From Eumeta japonica (lineage: Eukaryota > Arthropoda > Insecta > Lepidoptera > Psychidae): a DNA stretch of 64,000 nucleotides. Positions 12,956 through 23,757 of the stretch are shown piece by piece (position 1 is the stretch's first letter; each line of letters starts with the position of its first letter). Under the pieces are notes generated by a model. That model saw only the letters and a program-made list of their open reading frames with translations, ran no database searches and was not told the origin of the DNA. The position numbers were made by a program, and so were the translations under genes. Location: NCBI GenBank assembly GCA_005406025.1, contig BGZK01000184.1, positions 62,001 to 126,000 on the forward strand. Reading direction: 5' to 3'.

Positions 12956-13519
12956 GATATTTCTACGAAAAAACCTCAAACATTCGTATCAGCTGTTTAT
13001 TATCTATCTCTAGAGTGATAGTTCAATCATCTGGAATTATTTCAAAATACACTAAACTTTTATAAGTCCCTCAGATAAACAATAAAACTTTCGGCTAGAA
13101 TCGACCTATATTTAGGACGGGTTCAAGTAACTTTCCTTTGTTTAACTATTGATTTTCCATGTTTTTCTTTTTTAAGTAAATTTTTTTCGTTATAAGTAAC
13201 TATGTGTTTATTAAAATGATCATCTTTTAACTGGTTGCACACTTTTATTCGATATTTTACTTGAATATTGCGGCATTATTTAACAATTTTTAGAGGTTTC
13301 GTTCAACAATTTTAAGTAGAAATGTTTGGTATCGTTAGAAGGTCCAAGGAATTCCGATGGTCGGAGAATGCTGGTATTAGGTTAGTTGTCTGCTGTTTCC
13401 TTGTGTAGCTTTAATATCTTATACAAGTGGACGATCAGAACGCGAATGATCTTCGAGCGTCAAATCTCCACTATTGTGACGATTAATTAACGCAGTACTG
13501 TTCGCTAATTAGTTTGCTG

Positions 13520-13850
13520 GAGTAGAAAAAGGTGTGTTGCGGTGATTTGGCTATCCGGAAAAAGATTAATGAAAGTGGACTGACAAAAAAAATCTATAGA
13601 GTGAATGTCTGTGATGGAAAGGTTGGCAAGGGCGCCCTGGAAAATTCAATGCAGACCACATTGGTGACATATTAAAAAAATGGCCAAATTTTAAGCACCC
13701 GAAACCGACGAGTTTGCATGTGAAGATTGATGGATGTCAGCAAGGCAAGAGAGATACACAAAGATCGTGGCATATGGAAGTGTAAAGTCTCTGCCTACCC
13801 TTCTCGAAAATAGGCATGATGAGTTTATATTATTATTGTTCGCTAATTGA
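13520..13850 (+). pseudogene. Non-LTR retrotransposon (LINE) 3' coding end, copy 1
   Basis: Across frame breaks the reading includes ESGLTKKIYRVNVCDGKVGK, GAP, then FKHPKPTSLHVKIDG. It corresponds to the C-terminal tail after the reverse transcriptase in a common lepidopteran LINE ('RWFGHVERM...GKVGRGRPR...ACMxRLMxVxEAR'). Copies 2 and 3 are at 47745 and 63365. It is broken by stops and frameshifts and contains no RT domain. Confidence 0.75.
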
Positions 13851-15174
13851 CAGCGAACAGCACTGCGCTCGAAACTCAATGAGAAGTCATTTCATTTCAC
13901 ATATTTTCCTCGCTGTCGCGGCTGCTTTAACCTTTTGTCTCAAATAATGTCTTAACAATACGCGAATTTCATGTTTATCGCGCTTCATACGTTTTACTAT
14001 CAAAACGTTTTGCCCCGTCAATTGACACAGACGGTATCATAACAAGAAAGTAATACAGTTGTACTTTTCATAGAACTGGAGACTTGTCGTAACAAGCTGT
14101 GACATTATAAAAAGAAGCGAACAATTTCAGTTGTAGAAAGCAACATTACTTATGAGACACTTTCAGTACTTCAGAATTAAAATATGTTGTTTGCTAAAAG
14201 GCATGTTGGAATACGAACAAAATCGGTGCGTATTTACACACTAGATAAATATTTTTAAACTATAGTTGAAACGTCTGACATACATGTAATTGTAATTATA
14301 GCAAAACAAACTAAGAAACATCGTACAATTTTTTAATATTAAAGTTTCTCATTCTTTTATAATACTACAAATTGAGTCCTATTAATTTCATAACTCAGTG
14401 TGATACTTTTTTGTCACCAATTAATGAAAGATGTTCATGAACTCTTCATTATTCTAATATCTTCACTATTCTTGTCTCTTCATAACATATCTTGCGAAAT
14501 TATACATAATGCGTAATTATACTAGGTATTACGTAAAATGCTCGATTGTATACTTTATCGGTGACAAGGATTTCTTCCTAGACGGCCTCACGTCACGGGT
14601 CAGTGATCTGTCGGAACATTGTCTCTCTCGTAAATATTTCTGTAGGGATGAAAATTGAACATTTAAGTCTATTGTACCTTCGCTGGGTATTTACTTTGAG
14701 GTATAATAAATAAGCCGTATTAATTCGAGAGCGCTTTTGTTGGGAATTTTTAATTAAAACCTTTCGCGTTTGAGAGAATATTTCATTAAATTGAATTTAA
14801 ATACAGATGTCAATATCCTATTATGAAACTAAGTACTCCATTTATGCCAATTAATATTTAATACAGTTTGTGTAAAATTTATAAATGTTGCTCGGGATAC
14901 GCAAAATCGTTGGTTCAAAATGTTAACCTGCTAAATCTGTGTAACAAAAAGGTTTTAGAAAATAAATCAAAAAAAAAATTCAAGTCGAAAAATTTCGCAA
15001 TCAAACATGAAAATTCTGTTCGTGTAATATCACATTATAAACATAAATATGTAATAGACTTGCATGTTTTTCAGGTTTTTGTAGGTCTTCAGTAATACGG
15101 GTCAATATATATAAACTATAATAAACAGTAAAATAAAAAAAATGATTAAATAAATAAATTAAACTTTCCCATTT

Positions 15175-15300
15175 TAGTCCGGCTCCCAGTCTCGTTATCA
15201 ATTTAACTTCAATCCCTACCGTCGATTTCTGTTCTAATTCAACTGTCGATTCCGCCTCGATATCGATCTCCGTCTGGTGTTGATCTTATTTCTCAGTCAT
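15175..15300 (+). repeat. Degenerate hexamer array, partial copy
   Basis: A pyrimidine-rich tract with a loose six-base period (TCGATTCCGCCTCGATATCG and neighbours). It is similar to the internal array of the family described at 45415, but no head was seen here. Confidence 0.5.
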
Positions 15301-16188
15301 CACAGTAGATGGTTAGCAATAACCCGTATGCGTACCTACAAAATTAAGAAATTTATTATGTCTTCACACAACCAAAGCTTCAGGCAAATTTTAGTAGTTA
15401 TTGAAATAATTAAGCTTCAATTTCCTTGTTTCGTAATGTTGTTTAACTTATGCTTGCACCGATACTTGTATTCAGTTTCTTAAGTTTGTGATGTTGTTGA
15501 TATTGCGGTAATATGATAAGAGTACAACAAATGCAAACACCATATTGTTAATTTTCAACCTACTATCTTTTTAAAAGTTAAATGAGTCCAATTAAGAAAT
15601 AAAACTCTTACAGAATCATTCTTGTGTTTGTCGGCCTGTTTGTTTGTCTGTCCTTAAATCAAATCAAAGCGAAAATATTCTCATTTTATAGGTAATATTA
15701 GAATAGAATAGAACACTTTAAATAAATAAATGTCATTAATTAATTTTTTATTTAACATATTTTTTCTGAACTTAACTCGAAATTTTAAAATTTGCCATCG
15801 TTGACGGTATTTTTTGTTTTAGTGTGATATTGTCCTTGACAATTATTTTAATTTTTTTCCATGGGATACCAGTATTTTTTGTTGTAAATAATAGTTCACG
15901 TTCAATGGGGAAGTAATATCTAAAGAACAATAAATACAGTTCTAAAATTGATATAGTGTTCTCTGAGCCTACGTTTTAAAAGTACCCTATGTTAATTGTT
16001 TAACCTACAAATCTAATCTACCAAGCTATGAATTGAAAGACACACAAATCAATATTGACACATTAAATTGCATTAAGATGTTTATTTCGTTACTAAAAAA
16101 AAAGAACACAATAGCCAAAAAATCACATAAACAATCACGAACAGAAATATTATGAACATGTCTTGATTCATATTTTGTATATCTATGA

Positions 16189-16233
16189 TAATAAATGCTT
16201 TTATATATCTATGATATACAAAAGCATTTATTA
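16189..16233. repeat. Inverted repeat, 14-bp arms
   Basis: TAATAAATGCTTTT at 16189-16202 and AAAAGCATTTATTA at 16220-16233 are exact reverse complements. TATATCTATGATA is also directly repeated at 16178 and 16204. Confidence 0.85.
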
Positions 16234-17629
16234 CAAAAAATATGTTGATCTGGCTATTTTCTTATTATTATTATTTTTTTGTATTTACTGGGTTTAGTTG
16301 AAAATGTTACCTATAACTTTCAGAAAATATTTGATTCTATTCATTGTGATGTTTTTGTATCTTATGGAGATGAAGTGTGTATTGTATAATATACATGTTG
16401 TTGTCAGTCTTTTTTTCCTTTTGCGAGTATATCTTAACTTAACTATTTCTTATAACTTTTAAATAATAATATCTATAATTAAAATCACTATTATAAATAC
16501 TATATATTTTTCTCAATTACAAATTACTTAATTAATTAAATCTAATTATTTTCATTTAAAATCTTAATTGTTAGAACTTACAAAAGAATACAATCAAAAA
16601 TAAAAGCAAATATATAACCTCCATTCGTGTCTTTCATTTTGCGTATCGAGTTACCCAAATGAATCCTACCAATCTATAACCATTATCAAAAAATTATTAT
16701 TTACCTTCTCAAAGCATCCGTTAAATTAGACTTTCGAGGAAATTTAACGATTTGAAAACGTTAACCGAAGCGGAAAGATAAGAAAAACAAACTGAAAATT
16801 TCGCTACCGCGGTTAGGAAGACGGCCCAAAGCACCGAATCACGGATATTAGTTTTCCGGACATTGATTGCTCGACGGCGCTTCATTTTGTACTGCATTGA
16901 CATTTTATTTTAATTATTGACTACTATTTCTTTACTTATATAAAAACTATGTTTACGTAACTGAAGAAATATTTATATAGTGTCAACATTTCATGCGTCT
17001 ATCTATTGCTATTATTAAAATTGAGCAAAAGAAAAACGCCAAAAACTACGTTTCTTGTATGAAACACTCTTTTATTTTCAATTTAATTGTACAATTTTTA
17101 TTAAATTTATTTGCTGTTATAGCGATAATATAAATATATACTCTGAAAATGTCAACTGTCTACCTATCACGGTTCATTCATTAAACACCGCTGAGAGACA
17201 AACAGAGGGACATCGGAGGCTTAGTAATAGGCTCTCGTTGACAAACTTTGTGTTCAAAACCCTAAAAATGATAAAGAAACAGGATCATCAATTTCTGTTC
17301 TCTATTATACTATCACCTCATCAACTCGCTATTTTTCTTAGACCAAGAAATTTAAGAAAATTACATCTTAGGCAATTAAAATATGTAATATTTCATTTTG
17401 CACGACGTAGCAACAACATTTACCACCAACGACTTGTGTACTCGTACTTGTGTGATGACAAGGATTTTGTTTGTCCGGACTTCATATAGACTTTGTATGG
17501 GACTTTGAGCATTCGACATGGAATCATATATATGAGGTTTTAGGTTTACTTTTAGACCTTCTCGTGTTTTTTTTTTGATTTATTTTTATAATCTATTATA
17601 CCTAGAGTATATAGATGGGCAGGTGATCG

Positions 17630-17950
17630 CTGATAGTACATACAGTTATTGGTTTGTCCGTCTGCGAAGCCGGAGACGCGAATTCAAATCCCAGGTTCAC
17701 ACCACATAAAAGTTTCTAACATATATAGTCAGATTAATAAAAAAAGCGACGCCTGGTTTCACGATGAATAAAAGCTATTGACGAGTAACCACATCTCAAA
17801 GAACTACCACCTGGCTGTTGAATGATATACGTGAAGTTTTCAGCACGCAGTTGATTGGCTTGGGATTCATGGCTTAACATCAGCCCCGAATGTAGGGAGA
17901 CAAACCGGGGCACCCGCCGAAGGCGGCTTTTTCAAAAGTCGCCAAATACA
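17630..17950 (+). mobile_element. tRNA-derived SINE
   Basis: TTGGTTTGTCCGTCTGCGAA with GAATTCAAATCCC 20 bases later resembles a tRNA-like head with an internal B box. A tRNA-unrelated body follows and ends near a GGGGCACCCGCCGAAGGCGG stretch. No tRNA fold is complete, so this is a SINE and not a tRNA gene. The right boundary is approximate. Confidence 0.5.
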
Positions 17951-18044
17951 TAATATAATATGGTTGAAAAAAAATTTTTGTCACAAAGCTTCTAGAATTT
18001 AACGCACGTCGTTCTATCAATTATTTATTTGACTTTAAAACGCC

Positions 18045-18116
18045 CAGTTGGTTTTTAAACAAGTCTTAAGGTTCATTACGAAAAATGAACCCTAAGACTT
18101 GTTCAAAAATCAACTG
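18045..18116. repeat. Inverted repeat, about 33-bp arms
   Basis: The left arm begins CAGTTGGTTTTTAAACAAGT and continues to GGTTCATT. The right arm is its reverse complement with about three mismatches, separated by ACGAAA. It could fold into a long hairpin; a small foldback element or a replication-error inversion are both possible. Confidence 0.85.
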
Positions 18117-18948
18117 CAGCTCAATCAAATCAGCTGCAACGCTGCAGATTGTTCACAAAATCCAATGGCGGGATTTTTAATTTAATAATTTATGAGTAAA
18201 TGACGATATTTAAAGGATATTTTTGATGGTTTTTCTTTGTATGTAATTTTTTTGGAAAACAATAAAAAAGTATCTATATAATTAAAAAATGGAAATTATA
18301 TTGGATTGGAGCTTCACCTAAAAACTTAGAAAAGTTCAAAAATCAGTAAAGATTTACGGTTGGTCAAAAGAGTGGTTCATGTTATATGTTTCCTATATAC
18401 AATTTTATGAAAAAGTTATTAGTTAATAGATAAAAAAGAGTGCAAATTTATTAAAGGATGGATAACCACCCTTTAGAAGATAATAATATCTTGATTATAA
18501 AAAATGCCAATTGGTGAGTTTTTTTTTTATTTATCTAAAACACTGGCAGCTGGGGCGCCACTATCAAGTTGCTGCACCGATTCGAAAAAATCGTAGATCC
18601 GAAGTTGCCTAACGCCCTCTCTAAATTTAGAGAAAGTTCGATTTATTTGGACGCAACAATTAGTATCGGATTAAATGCATCCGAAAATGGACGGACTATT
18701 TAAAAATGGAGTGCAACTAATTAGGATTTATTATTGTAAAATTGAATAAATGTTGTGAGGAACTACTAATATGCATTAATAGAAAATAACAGTTGTTAGA
18801 AGATTTATAAAACACAAAAAAAAATAAAAAATTAAATACATTATATCATTTTCTTTTGTTTACTCGACGTAGGTACAAGATTTTCCTCTTTTGAAAGTAA
18901 ATTTCCTCGACCGCTTGTCACGAGAAAACACTATTCTTCCTCTTTGTG

Positions 18949-18995
18949 TATAAAAAGGTATGAGCGAATTGGATGAAAGCGAGCTGTGTCAGTGC
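18949..18995 (+). promoter_or_regulatory. Possible core promoter
   Basis: TATAAAAAGG at 18949 is followed at 18989-18993 by TCAGT, an insect initiator motif, with 42 bases between TATA start and initiator A (long for a typical pair). No coding exon follows. Confidence 0.2.
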
Positions 18996-21228
18996 TCGGG
19001 CAGAAACAAATTCAAACGGCTATATGTATGATGTCTGACAGTCGAAAAAGAAAGTTGATGTGTCTGAAATGGTTTAATGTGATGTGCTGACTAATTCTTA
19101 TTGGCGTAATAAAAAAAACATATTAATGTGCATAAAGACATAAAGACTAAAAATGGCCGCTTGCTGCATCAGGATTTTTAGTTCTATTCCCGAAGAAATG
19201 AAAATGTGTCCGTGAAAAACATTTTCCAACGTGTTATTTGTGTCGTTACGATTGGTACTCCGTATCATAAATATAATGTGATTCAGTCTATTTGTCGTAT
19301 TATCCTGAGAGTGCTCTTGGGTTCTTGTTTGTTATTATTTTAAAAAAAAACAATATTACTTAATTTAATAATTAATATTAAAAATAGAATAATTAAAAAT
19401 ATTGTAACAACTTATGCAATAATATCTATTTTTTAAAATATTTTAGGTCTGTTTTTGATATATGAAACTAATCAATCAATTTCTCAACTCATATGATTCA
19501 AAATTTGTGTGAGTTTTAAGAGCATATATATTTTACATGGATTTATTTACATATAAATATCCGTGATTATATTTTTTATTTCGTCTTTCAGTATTTTTCC
19601 TAGGCTTTTTGGACATTTTCTTTACAATAATCTATTACACACATCGTCTGGGCTGACAATGTTACAAATATTTATACTTGACAAGATTATAGGGAGTTCT
19701 TGCGACGCAACTCTGTTTCACAACATCTTCGTCAGCTGCGGTTTGACGTTGCATACCTGACAACCGGCCGAGACTTTTCAATCTAGATATAGGTGATCTA
19801 AGTGGATACATGAGTCTCTATGAAACTATATACCTCAGACAATCTACTATACAGCAAATGGAGTAATAATACGCAATTTTACATTAAGATACAGGGCATA
19901 GATTGGCACAGATTTGAGATTACAGCTAATATTAACGTATTTTAGACAAATTTATTTCTTTATAATATCGCTAAAAATAACCTTGTCACAATAAGGTCCA
20001 GAATAAAATGTTCGATGCTTGGGTAGTCCTTACAAAGGTTGAATTGAAAACATCTATTGTAATAGAATATAGCAATTCTCGATGCAGCTATCAAAACTGT
20101 CAATTGAAGAAAAGGATATTTGAAAAGCTGTTCAATTGATAATGGGTACCACGGCAACCTATTGCATCATTGTGCTCACGCACGAGTTGGGCGGGCGGCG
20201 GGTGGGGTAAGGAGGGGCCACGTTATCGTATAAACTTTGTCATCGCGACTAAAAACTCATAAAAGTTGCGCTAACTCGGATACAAGGGGAATTTTGATGT
20301 TAACATGGTTGGAAACATCTTGATACAGGATGTTGTAGATTACAAGTTTAACGGTGAACGATCAGATGAATCTGGTTTACTTTATAATTGTGTGTATTAC
20401 GTTTTATTTAATTTTTAACCGTGACCACCTGATAATGGTAAAAAATAATTGCCACAAACCATATAGCAAATATTTTCACTTATTTATAGAAGGAATTCTA
20501 AAGGATTCTTACAGCTTTAGTAGTTTTTAATGCTCCTAACTTTAAAAGGAAAACTGCTAATCACATATGATTTACTCAACAATGCAATATAGAAACTTAT
20601 TTGGCATAGTGATAATTCATCTTTAATGACATACACTTTCACATTATCACAAATTGTAATAAAAGTTAACAATGTTTCGACTTATCACTAAGTCGCACAG
20701 GTCATGATCAAAATCTCATGGTTGAGTATTAGTTTTTATTTAGTTTTTTTTTTCCTTTTAAACATTATTGTTCGTTCATATTATAAGTCTATAAGCCTTT
20801 GACGTAAACAATTATTATTTGCCTTGTAACTTTTCAAGCTAGACCTTTAAATGGGCACAACTTTTTCTGATATCCGATTTAAATAAAATAAAGCCAATAT
20901 TCTGTTCCAAGCGAAATTCTATCTACGCGTGAAAACCGTACTAAAATTCGTTCTTTAATTTCAGAGATGTAGGCGAACAGACAGACAGAGACATAGACAC
21001 AAAATTTAAAATCCTTATTTTCCCTTTCGTCCTTTCACTTATCGTTCCCTCTCCATTTCTATGCATACGTTCAATGTCACACCGGGTTTTAGTGTTTTGT
21101 TATAAAAAAAATTACATTTCTAATTGTGGTATGCTTTTACTTCATAATGTCATTAGAAGTAATAAAATTTACTTAATCGAACAACTTTCATATAGGTATT
21201 ACAAAATGTACAAAATAAAATTCAAAAA

Positions 21229-21894
21229 GAAATTAAAACCGCCTTCAAAAATCTATTTAAGTAATTTATTAAACAGACTTCAAAAAAATACGAATCAGTT
21301 GTTTTTGGAGTCGGTTCCAACTAAAGCAAGGCAAAAGAGCATTTAATATAATATACGTTTACGTCATTTTCCCCCTTTTTATATTGTGGTTTGTCACCCA
21401 TAGATAAAAGTCAACTAACAGACGCGGCGGCGGGAGGACCATGTACGGCAGACGTCACATTCGGACGCCGGCCGGCGGTGACTGAAAGTGCTTCGCTCAA
21501 GCGCTGTCGAGTGGAAGCCAAAAAACGCGGGCCGGTGCGGGATCGACTCGGTTTTCATATAAAATAACAATCAGCGGGAGCGGAAAACAACAACGAACAC
21601 GTGCCACTTAACAATCGCGGTTGGCGCGGCCCGGACGCCCGGACGAGACGGCGTCGGAAGGGCGAGTCCCCAAACAGACTGTTCCCCGGGACTGTCCCGG
21701 CGGGTACAATATATAATCACGAATATAAATCGTTAAATATTGAGTCGAAAAGAGATCTTCTTCTTAGAAGAAACACCACCGTATCTTATTTATCTTTATC
21801 TGGAACCGACTCTAAAACAACCGATTAGTTGTTTTTAATGTCTGTTTAAAAATTACTTAAATAGGTTTTTAAAGGGAGTTTTTTTTTTTAATTT
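21229..21894. mobile_element. Foldback-like element with CpG-rich core
   Basis: The arm at 21229-21327 (with CTATTTAAGTAATTTATTAA and GAGTCGGTTCCA) is matched in reverse complement by 21794-21894 (TGGAACCGACTC ... TTACTTAAATAG). Arms are about 100 bp with scattered mismatches. The core between them (about 21415-21720) is strongly GC- and CpG-rich, unlike everything around it. The core's plus-strand frame is Arg/Pro-rich and not a recognised protein. It is either a non-autonomous inverted-repeat transposon or a captured CpG island. Confidence 0.6.
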
Positions 21895-22499
21895 ATGTCA
21901 TTTCACACTTTTAAGATATCGGGCATTTATAACTTTATAGTTCACTTAGCTACTTAACATGCCGATTAGGCTGTGGTTAATAAAATCGGCCAGGCATCTC
22001 CTTTACTTTTGTACGGAGCAAGTGAAAAAACAGTTGCGTCCCGAATTTGTTGTACACTGATAGTCATTACAGGCTCTCCACATTATTAGTTGGAGTGCAA
22101 ATACCAAATTATTATTATACGAATTATATATATTATACTTATTCTTTATGATATAAAATAACAACAATTCATACAGATCACATTTTCATTCACTTCCACA
22201 GTAAATTAATTCAATCTGTTTCCACTGTTATCGCCAAGAGTTCTGATGTGTTACTGCTGCAATTGTCACGGTGGAATTATATAAATGAATAAAAATATGT
22301 AGGTAGATTAATAATTTTTGATTTTAATTCGGTGTATTCTAGGTTTTATCAATAGCCATTGATGAGTAGTTTCTGACGACAAATCGCAATATTATCCTCA
22401 AATTTCGATCCTTAAAAGAGTGCCTCTATCATCAGCTCAGTAGCATGACATGACAACTATCATACGCAAAAACTTGAACAACTGAAAAATAGCTCAAAC

Positions 22500-22740
22500 A
22501 CACTATGCATGTCTGTAATATTTGAGCCTTTCCCTTGATTTTCCTGGGATCCCATAATCAGGTCCTAACTTGGTGACTATGGGACCACATCGAGAGTATA
22601 CCCTTACAAACAAAAAAAAAATTCTTGTAATTGGTCCATATTAGACGAAATTATCACTGAATATACATAAAAAATACATGCAGACGAATATAGAACCACC
22701 TCCTTTTTTGAAGGCAGTTAAAAGTACAATCCCTCATATA
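22500..22740 (+). repeat. Lepidopteran interspersed repeat
   Basis: GATCCCATAATCAGG, GTGACTATGGGACCA and AGAGTATACCC, then CACCTCCTTTTTTGAAGGCA near the end, match a repeat I recognise from many lepidopteran genomes (it usually ends '...CCTCCTTTTTTGAAGTCGGTTAAAA'). It ends just beyond the candidate 3' end of the CUB gene. Confidence 0.6.
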
Positions 22741-22778
22741 AGTACCGATCAGTTATATCAGCTTTGTGGAAATGATAC

Positions 22779-23051
22779 TTTATTTCAATCATACTTGATT
22801 ATTTTTCCCTTTATGCCATTGTCATGATTATGGTGAAAACAGGAAATATGAAGGAAACTATAAATATCTGTAAAATTAAATGAATTGAACTTGCAACAAA
22901 TTTTTGATTGTTTTCCCATTATAACACAGGATAGTGCAATAAAACAAACATGGCAATGTAACAATATATTCAATCCAGCAACACTCTTTAACGTATTTAT
23001 AGATTTTAAGTTTAAATTCTTAACCCCTGTTCCCCATGTTATCTTGAAAAC
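22779..23051 (-). CDS. Candidate terminal exon of the SOL-1-like gene (uncertain)
   Basis: About 470 bp after the CUB4 exon, a good acceptor (TTCTATTTTTCAG) in the compatible phase gives Ser followed by FQDNMGNRG and a stop near 23020. A polyadenylation signal AATAAA on the minus strand lies at 22784-22779. This would end the protein without a membrane segment. An alternative AG 25 bases further in opens a longer frame (to 22785) with a hydrophobic stretch including SVAGLNILLHCHVCFIALSC, which could be a membrane or anchor segment, but that acceptor lacks a pyrimidine tract. SOL-1 proteins are membrane-associated, which favours a hydrophobic tail; splicing strength favours the short form. The true last exon may lie elsewhere. 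Confidence 0.3.
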
Positions 23052-23521
23052 CTGAAAAATAGAACCCAAATTTCAACCGTCCATAGTAGTTTTGTTGTTA
23101 TTATTCCAAAACCTGAAAAAATGCCAAAAATAATTATATTTTTATGTGAGTATGGATCTACATACAGAAATATTGATTTATTAAAAGTTGTTACTTTTAT
23201 TTTAATTAAATGGGCACTTGTATTGTTTTGAAACTGAAAACTGTGATATACCTACTTTAAGAGATTTATATTTCATTTTTATGTAATCAAATAAATTGTA
23301 TAGAAGTATAGAATATTTGAAGATGTCATTATGAGGTTATGTATATTTAAATCTACACATGAAAAGTAGACTACGGTGCAATTTGGGTTTTCTAATAGTG
23401 AATAAAAAATTAGTCGAAAGACTTGGACGAAGTTTCGAAATTGTTTAACGTCATTTTTCTTATTTTCAGATTATGATCTTGTTGATGTACGATCAAATAG
23501 TTGGGCAGTAACGATACTTAC

Positions 23522-23757
23522 TTGCACTAGATGCAGTGACAGTTTGGATTAGCTGCACATCGACGTCCCTCAGGAATTTGTATTCCGCTCTGAATCCGGT
23601 CCCGTCGAGGCGGTCGTTGGATTTGAAAGTCACCCTCAGAAAGTTCTTTTCAGAAGTGACATGCAGCTCCTTCAGTTGACCGCAGTATCGGTCGGATTTG
23701 TAATTGACCATTTCGTGTGAAAACTGTACATAGTCGCTAGCTGACACCGCTTCACAA
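23522..23757 (-). CDS. SOL-1-like gene, exon encoding end of CUB4
   Basis: The acceptor is TATTTCGTAG|T and the donor GCAA|GTAAGT. It encodes CEAVSASDYVQFS, SDRYCGQLKELHV, FLRVTFKSNDRLDGTGFRAE and YKF: the last two CUB4 cysteines and the GTGFxAxYxF ending. A Val/Thr/Ala/Ser-rich stretch follows and runs into a phase-1 donor, so at least one more exon must exist. The intron upstream of this exon is 2.5 kb. Confidence 0.92.

Larger units (their letters stand above)
9784..17629. other. Non-coding between repeats
   Basis: Outside the mariner fragment, microsatellite, hairpins, LINE copy 1 and hexamer array, I see no support for genes. A minus frame of 113 codons at 10748-11089 and a plus frame of 144 codons at 17055-17489 are open but show no domain, no compositional bias and no splice context. 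Confidence 0.5.
17951..21228. other. Non-coding
   Basis: It contains the inverted repeat at 18045, a weak promoter-like site at 18949 and a decayed repeat tail near 20865-20995 (ending in a CAGACAGACAGAGA run). Nothing else is identifiable. Confidence 0.5.

Noticed and set aside
17055..17489. 144-codon plus-strand ORF, the longest in the window
   Set aside because: No domain, signal, splice context or compositional sign of coding. AT-rich, with a chance-like amino acid mix.
17630..17720. tRNA gene
   Set aside because: B-box-like sequence but no complete cloverleaf; better explained as a SINE. Same for 60385-60450.
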